64,000 nucleotides of DNA, taken from positions 62,001 through 126,000 of the forward strand of contig PUQB01000665.1 in assembly GCA_003024785.1 (NCBI GenBank), written 5' to 3'. The position numbers were made by a program, and so were the translations under genes. Numbering within the stretch: the stretch's first letter is position 1; each line of letters begins with the position of its first letter. The stretch comes from Selaginella tamariscina (lineage: Eukaryota > Streptophyta > Lycopodiopsida > Selaginellales > Selaginellaceae). Of the stretch, positions 53,556-64,000 are shown piece by piece. Below the pieces are notes generated by a model that was given only the letters and a program-made list of their open reading frames with translations, was not told the origin of the DNA and did not search any database.

Positions 53556-54438
53556 GTGTGTGTGTGCGTGTTTCTTGCGTGTTTTACACGTATAATCCTT
53601 GATACATATAATAATCATATATACGTATATATCTATATACAATATTGTTCTATCCCCCTCCCCCCCCCCATCTTTCTCTATCTATAAACGCACATTTATT
53701 CACATTGCAGGCTGTTGGGGATGCATTTAATCAAGGATTTTACGAACAGCAAGCATACTTGAGAAGAATTCAAAAATACTGGGGATAATTACTCGCAAAG
53801 ACCTACTGCCAGAGGTGCGTCTCACACACACACACACACACAGGCGCCCATATATGCTCGGAATATTCTGACCGTTATACCCTCGGCATATTCTGTGCCG
53901 TGTGTAGAATATTCTTTTAGTGCATGGGAATATTCTTTAGGTCTTTCTATGCATTATTAAACTCTTAAATCCCACATGCATGGGATTTTGCGGGATGGCC
54001 TGTATAAATAGGGATTCATGAGCATGGATTAGTGCCTGAGCAGGGAAGACTGGTGATTGATCCAGTGTATTTGAACTAACTAAAACTTGGATAACATATG
54101 GGAGTTAAACATTAACATAGACATAACCGGACTGGCTTCCCCTGCATCCTTTTTTAATTGTGTGTATATGTGATGTGTTAAAAGTGTGCGCGTGTGCGTA
54201 TGTGTGTTATGTGTTAGATTGTTTGACTTATAAGGTGTGTTGTATGTGTTAACTGCGTATTAGATTGTTTCAGTTATAAGGTGTGTGTGTATATGTTATG
54301 AGTTATGATAGGATTTCTCTTTGCAGAGGCTGGAGGACAGGGAAGCAGATTCAACAATCAACAACAACAGAAGAAGGTACATATCAAAATATCACTGGTT
54401 GTTTGTTAACTAAGTATTACAAGAGAGTATAGTATACA

Positions 54439-54440
<2 letters not shown>

Positions 54441-54469
<29 letters not shown>
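54441..54469. repeat. (CA)n microsatellite
   Basis: CA run of about 14 units in the last intron of copy 4. Confidence 0.9.
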
Positions 54470-54472
<3 letters not shown>

Positions 54473-55028
54473 TGAATGAATACGATTGGGTTATGTTATG
54501 CAGACCACAAACGCCATAAACGGAGCTTATGGAGGGTGAATTATGATTTTAATATATACATACATACATATATATGACGGCAGAAAATTTTTGTGCTTAA
54601 GTGAGTCCTTCATTCTCATTGGCTGCCATTACAAGATGGAATTTGTGGTATGGGATATTCCTTCCGTACTCGATTGCTCATACGTGGCAACTGTATTATA
54701 TTACAAGTGTCTTATTAACTCTATTAATAATAAACTTGACTCAAGATTAATTTTATAATTATCTGAATATTTTGATAATATTAAAGAGTCCGCTTTCCCC
54801 AGATATTAGATGAATATTATTGGTATGGAGTTTACTATTAAAAATGTATTTAAAGTCAAAAGTTTGAATTTGAATTAACGCTATCAATAATAATATATTC
54901 GTGAATATACCTTATGTAAATGTTTTGAATTTTATTTTAGCTTAATATCTATGAACATCTTAAAAATTGTTTCATTGATTAATGCTATTCGAGTTTTTAA
55001 ATAAATAAAAACTAAAACAATTTAAGTA

Positions 55029-56967
55029 TGTGAGAACTCGAAACATAGAAATGTGTATATTCATTAGTTCAAGAACCCTAATTTATATATAAGAGCGAGT
55101 GGTCTAGATTGAAATCAATCCAACGGCTATTAAAATCCACTATGCTAATAATAGTATGTGCACATGTAGTTATACACATGTATCTTACATCATCCCTTCC
55201 TCTCGAAAGATGTAAGTTGGTTAGGGTTTTCTTAGATGGGCCCGGATCTAGAGGAACATCAGAAGAAGGCACTAGTGGATTTGTAGGCAGCACAACTTGT
55301 TCCTGTTGCACAAAACACTTCAAGCATTGCACGTGTACAATCTCTAAAGGATCGGGTTGAATGTCGTGCCAAACCTCATAAACTTGTCGCCTACTTGCCA
55401 TAGCACTCGATACGGTCCTTTTTTACTGAGGAAGGAGACTCTTAACTAAATTATGTACCATAAGCTTGGGAAAACAAACCAACACCAATTCATCAACCTT
55501 GTACTCCACAGGAGGACGATGATGTGAGTTGTAACGTTATTATTGTCTTACTTGTACGTGGCCCAAGTGTTCTGCTGACTCCGCACGAACCAATGGAAGA
55601 ATGCTTATCAGATACTGATCCCATGACAAACCAATGGAAGAATGTTCGTCATATATCGATCCCATGACCTAACATCAGCAACTCGCGGTAACCAAGAAGG
55701 CAAACCCAACTCCATTGGCAACACCGGTCATGACTATACAAGAGCTTATATGGGGAAGTACCAATGGAACTTTGTACTCTAGTGACATAAGCATATCGAA
55801 GAAATGGCAGATAACCATCCCAATCTAAATGTTGAAAATTCACATATTTCACGATCATCCTCTTGAAGGTTTTGACGAGTTGTTTCACCAAACCATCTGT
55901 TTGAGGATGATAAGCTCTTGTGAAAATGTGACGTATCCCTAGTCGAGACGTCAAAACATGAAATGTCTCAGTCATAAATGTAGGACCATTATTCGAGAGA
56001 ATTCGTTCTGAACAAGAATGCTAAAACATGACCCGATTAAGGAGAAACTAGCCAACAATAGAAGCAGTCGTCGCACTAGCAAGAGCACCAATTTCTACCC
56101 AATGAGTTAGATAATCAAAAGCAATAGTAACATACTCATTATTAGCAATTGACCATGGAAAAGGTCCCATCAAATCAAATGTCACCAACTCAAACTGCAA
56201 TTGACTCCAATCGTCCTTTCGAAGCACACGGGGAGTATTGCAAGCTTGGCACCACACACAACTACGCACATACCGAATCACATCTCCTCACAACTTCGGC
56301 CAATAGAAAATTTGTGCAGCTTCTCCATCACACGACAGTGTCCCATGTGCCCGCCAAGAATAGGAGAGTCATGGTAAGCATGGAGGAAGCGTGGAATGAA
56401 GACTAAAGGCACCACCAACTGCAAATGATGATTGGATCAGTCCTCACAAAATAAAGAAGGTCGTCCTGAAGGCGATATTACGAATGTAAATGCATGAAAG
56501 GCAAGTCATCAGCAAGTGATACAAGATTCTCAAACTCATCACAAAGCCTTTGAATCCATGGCTCAACCTTTTGAGTTCTCGAACCTCATCCAAATATGGC
56601 AAATCTAACTCTGCATTTTACGGACACTGAACATCAAGCACAACAACTAGTGATGGTATGGAATCTTCGTCCAGAAAGTGTACTACTAATGCTAGAACAA
56701 CTAGTGAAAGAGGAGCCCGAGAAAGAGCATTAACAGCCATGGAACTTCCTAGGCAATGAACAACTTCAAAGTCATAAATTTGAAGTTTCAAGGCCCACCG
56801 AGTAGTACGACAATCAAATTCTTCGCTTTAACAATGAAGTGACTGCTGCATGATCGCCTTCCAACAACATCCGTGAACCATGCAAGTAAGCATGGAGTTT
56901 CTCAAAACCCCAAATTGTTGTTAGACACTCCTTTTTTGTCGTGGTGTAGTTCACCTCTACTGGCTAC
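55029..56967 (-). mobile_element. Family 1 gypsy element, copy D, left part
   Basis: The 3' LTR (55029-55189) and purine tract (CATCCCTTCCTCTC on plus) are followed on the minus strand by integrase and RNase H sequence up to 56967, where family 4 is inserted. The element resumes at 63053. It is the least decayed family 1 copy in the window, with integrase pieces at 55975-55649 (YHPQTDGLVKQLVKTFKRM) and 56281-56048 (FDLMGPFPWSIANNEY). Confidence 0.85.
55649..56281 (-). pseudogene. Integrase, family 1 copy D
   Basis: Minus strand: YVRSCVWCQACNTPRV is the end of the zinc finger, FDLMGPFPWSIANNEY and IAFDYLTHWVEIGALA the first half of the core, then after a break TSRLGIRHIFTRAYHPQTDG and the final helices ending GTSPYKLLYSHD. 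The position of the third acidic residue is changed (DGLVKQLV where D-G-x-x-E is usual), so even the joined core would lack the catalytic Glu. Confidence 0.75.
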
Positions 56968-57468
56968 TGTCACGACCCGATACAGGATACAGGATACGAC
57001 ATACATGATTCAGCCTATAAGATATGCGATACAGGATTTCGGCCCGCAGGATATGCCACAGGATATTCCCGCAGGATATTCTCACAGGATATTCCCGCAG
57101 GATATTCCCGCAGGATATTCCTACAGGATATTCCTATAGGATAAGGATGACCAATTTTGGCTAGTGACTAGATTAGGCTCATGACCAGATTAGCTTGGAG
57201 TTGTGAGCATAAAAGCTCCGACCTAATTGTTGTACAATCAGTTACAATCAACACCAGTCATTCTACGATTATTCTTGTTCCTTGTTCTTGTCTTGTTCTT
57301 GTCTTACTCTTTGCCTCCTGCTCCTGTCTTGCTCCCGATCCTGTCTTGTTCTTGGATCCGTCCTGTTCCTGTTCCTAGTTCATGTCCTGCTCTCGGTCCT
57401 GTTCCTGGTCAAACCTTCTTGTTCTCGGAATCCTACTTGCTTCCTGGTTCCTGGATCGTGGCTTGACA
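56968..57468 (+). repeat. 5' LTR, family 4
   Basis: 501 bp. It contains ACAGGATA words at its start and then 14-bp near-repeats (CCCGCAGGATATTC-type, about seven) at 57050-57140. The later half is a pyrimidine-rich stretch of TCCTGT/CTTGTTC words. ATAAAAG at 57209-57215 may be a TATA box. Confidence 0.92.
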
Positions 57469-57571
57469 GTTTGATTGTAACTCCTTTCATAGCTCTTCGT
57501 TTCCCAGCTACCTTTTTTTTTTTCCTTGATTCTTTTCCTTCGTTTTTCTCCTTTCTTTCTTTCATACGATC

Positions 57572-58490
57572 ATGGCTGATTTTGAACACTTTCAACGCGA
57601 GCACCAAATGTTGCTTCATGAGCTGGCCACTTTGCGCCAAGTGGTCACCGATCTACAAGGCTCCACCCATGCGGCACATGCAGCTGCTGATGCATCCTCC
57701 AAGGCTGCTGCGCAGGCTCTCTCTCAGGCATTGGTGGTTCCTTCTTCATCGAACTTTTCTCCGGAGCCGAAGATCAGCATGCCAGAGAAGTTCAGTGGCA
57801 ACCGTGCCGATTTCCAAGGTTTCCTGAATCAGATCCGGCTCTTGATCCGCATGCAACCACGCCGCTACTCGACGGATGCACAAAAAGGTTGGCCTTTTGG
57901 CATCCTTACTAAGTGGATCTCCACGAGCTTGGGTTGCTCCCTTGCTGGAGCGTGACGACCCATTGATGGAAGACTTTGAAGGTTTCGTGGCTGCCTTTGA
58001 AGCCTGCTTTGGAGATCCTGATAAGTACCGTTCTGCATGCACAAAGTTACGGAGGCTCACACAAGGATCCAGACCAGCTTCCGTTTATGCATCCGAATTC
58101 CAGCAATTGTGCACGAACATTCCATGGGACGAGACTGCATTGATCGAACATTTCCGTTTTGGGAAGGACGACGTGAAGGACCTTCTCCTTACGTTACCGG
58201 ATGCCCAAACGTTAGCGGAGATCATGCAACAGGCCGTTCGCTGCGACAACCGTTTGTTCGAGCGCCGTCAGGAAAAATTCCGTCAGCAGTTCCTGCCAGC
58301 CAACCCTGTAGCCGTAGCACATGTTCCTGCGACACCTTCTGGAGCAGTTCCTATGGAGGTTAACAATTCCAAGCGTGGCCCACTTTCAACTGCTGAGAAA
58401 CAACGTCGACGGGGTGAGAACCTATGCTTGTATTTGGTGCAGCAGGACACAAGGGGCGGAATGTCCTAATAAAGCCAGGAAGTTTAAGGC
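57572..58490 (+). pseudogene. Gag, family 4 (two or three frame breaks)
   Basis: The frame begins with ATG at 57572 (MADFEHFQREHQMLLHELAT), an N-terminal coiled-coil-like part, then an Ala-rich stretch and PKISMPEKFSGNRADF, the classic start of a retrotransposon gag domain. Near 57885 the frame shifts to the one running 57876-58469 (WVAPLLERDDPLMEDFEGFV). The zinc knuckle at about 58420-58465 (GAAGHKG and ECPNKARK) is split over three frames by one-base changes. Confidence 0.88.
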
Positions 58491-58589
58491 GCGTGAAGCC
58501 GAAGCTGAAGTTCAGCCGGAAAACTTCAATGTCCACTTCGTCTAGGAGCCACGAAGTTGGACGTAGGTGCAGGCTCCATTGGTGCTACT

Positions 58590-59485
58590 CATACCATTCA
58601 TCACTCAAGTTTCCTGTACACATTCGCCTCAATAATCGAGAGCTCAAGGAGTTTGCCCTGTTAGACACTGGTGCAAATGCATGTTTCATGGATGACACTT
58701 TTGCAGCTCAGCATGGCATTCCGGTGGTGAAGTTGAAGCATGCAATTCCTGTAGAGGTGGCCGATGGTCGTTTGATTGCTTCTGGCGCAGTTACCCACGC
58801 TACCACACCTCTCTCTTGCAATCATGGTGCATTCAACTGTTCGATTTCCTTCAACCTGATCAAGACTCGGTCGACTCCCATCATTTTTGGCATGCCATGG
58901 TTCGTTGTTGCAAATCCGCAGATCGACTGGAGGTCTAGGACGCTCACGTTTTCCTCTCCAACAGCCAGGATCAACCCTGTACCTTCCTGCGTGCAGGATA
59001 CATCCTTGGTGTCTGAGGCAGTACAAGCTACAGGATTGACCGTGCCTGTTCCTGTACCAGTGTTGAAGACTCCTGCTCGACAGGATTCACCTCATGTCAG
59101 TTCCTCAGCACATCCGCAGGCTTTCTCCACTCCTGTAAGTTTGCGGTGTCCTGTACAGGGTTCTTCCAATCCTGTATCAGTGTCGAAGGTTCCTCCTCAA
59201 CAGGATCCACCTCCTGTTGATCCATCAGCACATTCACAGGCTCTCCTCACTCCTGTGCATCCACGGACTTCTGTACAGGATTCTTCCAATCCTGTACACT
59301 TGTCAACATCCACATCTGTTTCTTCCAATCCTGCTTCTTTTCATTACTCTGTTTCTATTCCACCCCCCAAGATCCTTCCTCTTTTTCAATCACAGCTCCT
59401 CCTGCTCCTCTCCGAGTTCTTACCACTACCATGCATGAACTTACCACTGATCCTGCTCCTTTCCACCTTTTTGCCTTTCAAGTAA
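58590..59485 (+). pseudogene. Retropepsin and repetitive linker, family 4
   Basis: FALLDTGANACFMDDTFAAQ (about 58645-58710) is the aspartic protease active site with D-T-G kept. IIFGMPWFVVANPQIDWRS follows at about 58880. From about 59040 a linker with two to three imperfect repeats of about 40 residues (SSAHPQAFSTPVSLRCPV, then [18 protein letters not shown]) leads to the reverse transcriptase frame that opens at 59431. It is in a different frame from the reverse transcriptase. Confidence 0.85.
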
Positions 59486-60111
59486 CTCCTACGTCCTCTT
59501 CTACCTTTCCTGTGTCTGACTCTCCTGTTTTTCAATCTCCTTCACCTACTCCTTCTCCTTCTCCTCCTTCTCTACCATCCAAGTACCACGACTTTAAGGA
59601 CGTTTTTGACAAGCACAAGGCTACAGTTCTTCCTGTTCACAGGTCCTACGACTGTCCTATTGATCTTGCAGAAGGAAAGACCCCACCGTTCGGACCGATT
59701 TACGCATTGTCACCCACAGAGTTGGAGGTTCTTCGCCAATACATCGAGGACAACTTGGCATCCGGCTTCATTCGTCACTCAAAGTCCCCTGCAGGAGCGC
59801 CAATCTTCTTTGTCAAGAAGAAGGATGGGAGCTTACGTTTGGTTGTGGACTACAGGGGTTTGAATCAAGCTACCATTCGGAATCGGTACCCGTTGCCATT
59901 GATCCCGGAACTTCTCGATCGGCTGCGAGGAGCAAAGGTGTTCACGAAGATCGACTTACGAGGGGCCTACAACCTTGTACGGATTCGTCCCGGCGATGAG
60001 TGGAAGACTGCCTTTCGTACAAGGTATGGACACTTCGAGTACACGGTGATGCCTTTCGGCCTTACCAATGCCCCAGCCGTGTTCCAACATGGTGAACGAC
60101 ATCTTTCGTGA
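59431..60111 (+). pseudogene. Reverse transcriptase N-terminal part, family 4
   Basis: Open segment with [73 protein letters not shown] and [15 protein letters not shown], that is, fingers and first half of the palm. About position 60088, CCAACATGGTG lacks two bases (or has one extra), and the frame passes to the one containing [20 protein letters not shown]. Confidence 0.9.
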
Positions 60112-62545
60112 CTTCTTGGACCAGTTTGTGGTGATCTACCTTGACGACATTTTGATTTTCTCCAAGGACCAGGCGGCACATGACAAGCATGTACGGTTGG
60201 TTCTACAGCGGCTTCGTGAGCATGGCTTGTATGCGAAGTTGGAGAAGTGTTTTTTCGATAGGGATTCTGTGGAGTTCTTGGGCTACATCGTCTCTCCTGC
60301 TGGCGTTTCCATGGACATGCACAAGGTGAAGACCATCGTGGAGTGGGAGAGGCCCAAGTCTGTACGAGATGTACAATGTTTCCTTGGCTTTGCAAACTTC
60401 TACAGGCGATTCATACAGGACTTCTCCAAGCGTGTACTTCCACTCACGGAACTCACCAAGCGCACAGAGGTTTTCTCTTGGTCCGACAAGGCGGAACATG
60501 CATTCACAACACTCAAGGACACCTTCACGACAGCTCCGATTTTAGCACATCCTGATCCTTCTCGTCCTTTCTTCGTTGAAGCAGATGCCTCGGATTTTGC
60601 AGTAGGATCCGTCCTATCGCAAGTTGGAGAGGACAAGTTGCTTCATCCTGTAGCTTTTCACTCTCGTAAATTCCTGTCGGCGGAGATCAATTACGAGATT
60701 CATGACAAGGAACTCAAGGCCATTGTGGATTCGTTTGAGGAGTGGCGGCATTTCCTGGAAGGTGCTGCACATCCTGTACAAGTTCTTACGGATCACAAGA
60801 ACCTGGAGTACTTTCGAACGGCTCGAGTTCTCAGTCGGCGACAGGCTAGGTGGGCGGAGTTCCTATCACGTTTTGACTTCGTCATCGTCTACAGGCCCGG
60901 TTTTCGGAATGGCAAGGCGGACGCATTGTCTAGGCGCTCCTACCTTGCACCAAGCCCGGGCGATCCTGCATTTGACTGTCAAAGGCAAGTGTTGTTGGGT
61001 CCTGATCGATTCCGGCTTGCGGCACTGCAGGTCCATCAGGCTCCAGCAAATTCAACTCTCCTACAAGACGTCCGTTCGCAGTTGGCTACAGACGACTTGG
61101 CAAAGAATGTGTTCTCACACATTCATCCTGACGTTGCAAGTTCCTCTTCCTCCAGTTCCCGTCCAGACTACAACCTGTTCACCATACAGGATGGACTCCT
61201 GTATCGGGAAGGTCTCCTGTACGTTCCTGTTGGTGTTTGCAGGACTCGTGTGGTACAGGATTGTCATGATACTCCGGCTACAGGACATTTTGGTGTGGCC
61301 AAGACAGTTGAGTTGGTGACTCGCAACTATTGGTGGCCTGGGTTGCGGGGTTTTGTGGAAAGGTTTGTACGGAGTTGTGACACCTGCAACAGGTCGAAGA
61401 TGCCTCGTCATGCACCTTCTGGTCTTCTTCGTCCTCTTCCTGTTCCTTCTACTCCTTGGAGATCCATTTCTATGGATTTCCTCACAGATCTTCCTCCTTC
61501 TCGTGGATTCGATGCAGTTCTTGTGGTGGTTGACCGTTTCACCAAGCAGGCTCATTTCCTACCCTGCAACAAGACAGCTACAGGTCAGACAACTGCCGAA
61601 TTGGTGATCCGTGAGGTGTTCCGACATCATGGTCTTCCTGAGAGCATTGTTTCCGATCGAGGTCCACAATTCATGTCCAAGTTTTGGCGAGAGCTTCTTC
61701 GGAGTCTACAGGTTAAAGCGGATCTTTCTTCAGGATATCACCCGCAAACTGATGGACAGTCAGAACGCACAATCCAGACCTTGGAGCAATATCTTCGTTG
61801 CTTCATCAGTTACCAACAGGATAATTGGTTGGACCTTCTTCCTATGGCGGAGTTTGCCTACAACAACTCCATTCACGCATCTACAGGCCAGACACCTTTC
61901 TTTGCTCTTACAGGTCACCATCCACGTTTTGACTTTGCTCTTCCTGCTTCTCCTTCTTCCGCTCCTGCAGTACAGGATCGTCTTCAGCATCTTCGGCAGG
62001 TACAGGATGATCTCCAGGTTCACCTTCAGCAGGCACAGGAACGGTACAAGCATCATGCTGATGCTCACCGTCAACCAGCACCTGCATACAAGATTGGTGA
62101 TCTCGTGTGGCTTCTTCGTCGACACATTCGCACCAACAGGCCTTCTTCTAAGTTGGATTTTCAACGATTGGGCCCTTACATGATCGTGGCGGAGGTAAAT
62201 CCTGTAGCTTTCCGACTCGAGTTACCACCTACGGTGAAACTTCATCCTGTGTTTCACACCTCCTTGTTGGAGCCGTATCATCCTTCTTCTCTTCCTGGTC
62301 GTGCTTCTTCTCCTCCCCCTCCTGTGGTCATTGCTGGTGAACCTGAGTACGAAGTTGCAGCCATCCTTGATTCTCGTCTTCATCGTCGTCAACTTCAATA
62401 CTTGGTGGATTGGAAAGGTTATTTGCCTACCGATCGCACTTGGGAACCTGCATCCAACTTACTCCATGCTTCTTCCAAAGTTGCTGCTTTCCATCGGCGT
62501 TATCCTGCTAAACCAGGTCCCAAGACTCGTGGAACTCGTCCTTAG
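60068..62545 (+). CDS. Pol C-terminal polyprotein with chromodomain, family 4
   Basis: This 825-codon frame is the longest in the window. True reading would enter it at about 60088. It starts with the RT catalytic box [12 protein letters not shown] (Y-L-D-D), then [18 protein letters not shown] and [18 protein letters not shown]. RNase [54 protein letters not shown]. Integrase zinc finger: [12 protein letters not shown] and [12 protein letters not shown]. Core: [50 protein letters not shown] with all three acidic residues. C-terminal part: [20 protein letters not shown] and [10 protein letters not shown]. The chromodomain at the end (about 62343-62500) reads [35 protein letters not shown]. 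All catalytic residues are present. Confidence 0.93.
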   Translation: MPQPCSNMVNDIFRDFLDQFVVIYLDDILIFSKDQAAHDKHVRLVLQRLREHGLYAKLEKCFFDRDSVEFLGYIVSPAGVSMDMHKVKTIVEWERPKSVRDVQCFLGFANFYRRFIQDFSKRVLPLTELTKRTEVFSWSDKAEHAFTTLKDTFTTAPILAHPDPSRPFFVEADASDFAVGSVLSQVGEDKLLHPVAFHSRKFLSAEINYEIHDKELKAIVDSFEEWRHFLEGAAHPVQVLTDHKNLEYFRTARVLSRRQARWAEFLSRFDFVIVYRPGFRNGKADALSRRSYLAPSPGDPAFDCQRQVLLGPDRFRLAALQVHQAPANSTLLQDVRSQLATDDLAKNVFSHIHPDVASSSSSSSRPDYNLFTIQDGLLYREGLLYVPVGVCRTRVVQDCHDTPATGHFGVAKTVELVTRNYWWPGLRGFVERFVRSCDTCNRSKMPRHAPSGLLRPLPVPSTPWRSISMDFLTDLPPSRGFDAVLVVVDRFTKQAHFLPCNKTATGQTTAELVIREVFRHHGLPESIVSDRGPQFMSKFWRELLRSLQVKADLSSGYHPQTDGQSERTIQTLEQYLRCFISYQQDNWLDLLPMAEFAYNNSIHASTGQTPFFALTGHHPRFDFALPASPSSAPAVQDRLQHLRQVQDDLQVHLQQAQERYKHHADAHRQPAPAYKIGDLVWLLRRHIRTNRPSSKLDFQRLGPYMIVAEVNPVAFRLELPPTVKLHPVFHTSLLEPYHPSSLPGRASSPPPPVVIAGEPEYEVAAILDSRLHRRQLQYLVDWKGYLPTDRTWEPASNLLHASSKVAAFHRRYPAKPGPKTRGTRP

Positions 62546-62556
62546 GGAGGAGGTGC
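62544..62556 (+). other. Polypurine tract, family 4
   Basis: AGGGAGGAGGTGC runs from just before the pol stop region to the 3' LTR start, the expected plus-strand primer. Confidence 0.8.
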
Positions 62557-63047
62557 TGTCACGACCCGATACAGGATACAGGATACGACATACAGGATTC
62601 AGCCTACAGGATATGCGATACAGGATTTCGGCCCGCAGGATATTCCCACAGGATATGCCCGCAGGATATTCTCACAGGATATTCCCGCAGGATATTCCTA
62701 CAGGATATTCCTATAGGATAAGGATGACCAATTTTGGCTAGTGACTAGATTAGGCTCATGACCAGATTAGCTTGGAGTTGTGAGCATAAAAGCTCCGACC
62801 TAATTGTTGTACAATCAGTTACAATCAACACCAGTCATTCTACGATTATTCTTGTTCCTTGTTCTTGTCTTGTTCTTGTCTTACTCTTTGCCTCCTGCTC
62901 CTGTCTTGCTCCCGGATCCTGTCTTGTTCTTGGATCCGTCCTGTTCCTGTTCCTAGTTCCTGTCCTGCTCTCGGTCCTGTTCCTGAGTCAAGCCTTCCTG
63001 TTCTCGGAATCCTACTTGCTTCCTGGTTCCTGGATCGTGGCTTGACA
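62557..63047 (+). repeat. 3' LTR, family 4
   Basis: 491 bp, same ends as the 5' LTR. It has one or two fewer of the short GCAGGATATTC repeats. Confidence 0.92.
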
Positions 63048-63052
63048 GCTAC

Positions 63053-64000
63053 AATGTACGGTTGATGTACGCAATGGGATGTTGCTAGCTAGGAACACTT
63101 GTACTCTCCTGCATCAATACGCCCCTGAGACTGATGTCAGAAGCATCTACACGCAAGATGAAAGGATGAGTGTAATCCAGGTAAGCCAAAACTAGAAAAG
63201 TCGTTGACAGCTCTTTGAGATCTACAAATGCCCGTTTGCAATCTTTAGACCAAACAAAAGAAGTCATTAACGACTTCAACAACGGCCGTAACGATGCAGT
63301 ATGATCTGAAAGATGATCCATAAAACAACCCAAATATTGTACCTTGCCAAGAAAGCGTTGCACATCATTTACACACTTCTGCGTAGGGAACTTCAAAACT
63401 GCAACTAGTTTGTCAGGATCGACTTGCAAACCTTTACGTGAAATGCAATAACTTAGATAAGTGGTGTCCTTGGATCCAAACACACACTTAGATGGCTTCA
63501 ACTTCAAACCAACTTCTCGTAGCCAATTCAGAACCTTGCGTACATCATCGACATGCTCCTCCCACATTCCATCCGAGTGAATTAAAACATCATCGATGAA
63601 GTCAGCAGTCACCTCTGGCATATCCCAGAGAACTTCGTCCATCATACGTTGGAAAGTCGCTGGAGCATTGTTTAAACCGAAAGGCATCATTAAGAACTCA
63701 TACATGCCAATGGTGTCCGAAAAGCAGTCTTGGGAATGTCCATTTCAGTATCGGAACTTACCAATATCCAGAGCAAGATCTAACTTGGTGAACCAATGGC
63801 TCTGCCCTAGTCGATCCAAAAGATCTACAATATGAGGAAGTGGGTACACATCTGAAATAGTTACATCATTTAATGGGCGATAGTCAATACAGAATTGAAT
63901 GCCTCATCCGGCTTTGTTACAAGATGAGGTTTGCACGCCAAGGACTTCGAGATTTTCGGATAACACTTTTCTCCAACATCTCCTTAACATTCGCTCGTAA
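63053..64000 (-). mobile_element. Family 1 gypsy element, copy D, right part
   Basis: The minus-strand frame 63705-63085 continues copy D beyond the family 4 insertion and runs to the window edge. It encodes [39 protein letters not shown] (catalytic box F-I-D-D), YCISRKGLQVDPDKLV, VNDVQRFLGKVQYLGCFM and the RNase H start PFILRVDASDISLRGVLM. Family 4 entered inside the RNase H domain. From 63710 to 64000 the earlier part of RT continues in other frames. The 5' LTR is outside the window. Confidence 0.88.

Larger units (their letters stand above)
52823..54539 (+). pseudogene. Chimeric chloride-channel gene fragment, copy 4 (most complete)
   Basis: Exons: A, about 52823-52964 (LVIIGLSLAVLLCASALG then CIIIILLTIIRKDSRIWES, a membrane helix); B, 53167-53276 (LNPLKDIGEVILPKVAVSLV); C, 53422-53555 (LLGAASFLGGSMRMTVSL, then LLPLLMLVLLISK); D, 53711-53814 (AVGDAFNQGFYEQQAYLR); E, 54327-54376 (Gln-rich); F, 54504-54539 (TTNAINGAYGG, stop). 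C joins D in phase, and D-E-F share one frame. C and D match plant CLC-d-type chloride channels, intracellular membrane anion transporters. Breaks: TAG and TGA in exon A, one T missing in exon C, one extra G in exon D. A, B and the C-terminal tail are not CLC as I know it, so the unit looks like an exon-shuffled gene or a mis-joined pair. Confidence 0.78.
56963..63052 (+). mobile_element. Chromovirus, family 4, nested in family 1 copy D
   Basis: Two LTRs (56968-57468 and 62557-63047) begin TGTCACGACC and end GGCTTGACA. A perfect GCTAC target duplication lies at 56963-56967 and 63048-63052. Internal order on the plus strand: gag, zinc knuckle, protease, reverse transcriptase, RNase H, integrase, chromodomain, purine tract. 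The LTRs look about 97 percent alike by eye apart from copy number of a short repeat. Only about four frame breaks are present and one 825-codon frame survives, so this is the youngest large insertion here. The chromodomain and integrase style resemble the Tcn1-like chromoviruses reported from fungi and non-seed plants, but that placement is a guess without a tree. Confidence 0.93.

Noticed and set aside
57181..57466. Leu/Ser/Cys-rich frames that look like membrane proteins
   Set aside because: They lie in the pyrimidine-rich half of the family 4 LTR and arise from TCCTGT and CTTGTTC repeats; the same occurs at 62758-63065.
60203..60636. Minus-strand open frames within pol
   Set aside because: Shadows of the long plus-strand pol frame.

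Overview
This is repeat-rich nuclear DNA of a land plant. The cytosolic-type plant tRNA genes, the plant telomere word TTTAGGG, intron-split genes, a MIKC*-type MADS-box gene, a plant CLC-d-like chloride channel fragment and plant-type Ty3/gypsy elements all say so. A bacterial reading does not fit: there are no operons. The transposon style and the MIKC* gene would suit a seed-free plant (moss, fern or lycophyte), but the sequence alone does not decide that.

Layout. 1-4583 is AT-rich DNA holding an inverted, 5'-truncated copy of the MADS gene (about 1000-2165, minus). 4584-9188 is a decayed Ty3/gypsy element on the minus strand with very short LTRs (family 1, copy A). 9722-12096 is the second MADS copy (plus), carrying the whole 3' half. 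13847-21166 is a complete-length chromovirus (family 2) with LTRs of about 965 bp, an ATTCA target duplication, a Met-type primer site and a chromodomain, but with many frame breaks. 22777-24541 is a related solo LTR with a CATTG duplication. 24547-26340 is AT-rich duplicated DNA. 26480-32530 is a tandem tRNA locus in three units of about 2.1-2.3 kb (Leu, Pro, His, Asp, three Ala anticodons, Gly), embedded in TTTAGGG-like spacers. In two places the 3' half of a tRNA has been amplified into an array. 32850-34178, 48755-49207, 50161-51560 and 52823-54539 are four copies of one chimeric multi-exon gene fragment that contains a chloride channel exon pair. Three of the four are followed by remnants of the family 1 element. 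37475-46610 is another gypsy element (family 3), nested in a family 2 LTR, with extra open segments after pol. 55029-64000 is a family 1 copy split by a younger chromovirus (family 4, 56968-63047, GCTAC duplication).

How it fits together. Most of the window was built by segmental duplication followed by nested retrotransposition. The order can be partly read: the AT-rich block duplicated at 3.7 kb and 47 kb exists with and without the family 1 insertion. The channel fragment plus family 1 block was multiplied. Family 4 later landed in the last family 1 copy. No clearly functional protein gene is present. The MADS copy at 9.7 kb keeps splice sites and the stop codon but has at least two single-base deletions relative to its sister. 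Such one-base gaps recur in genes, tRNAs and transposons alike, so part of the damage may be uncorrected long-read error rather than true decay.
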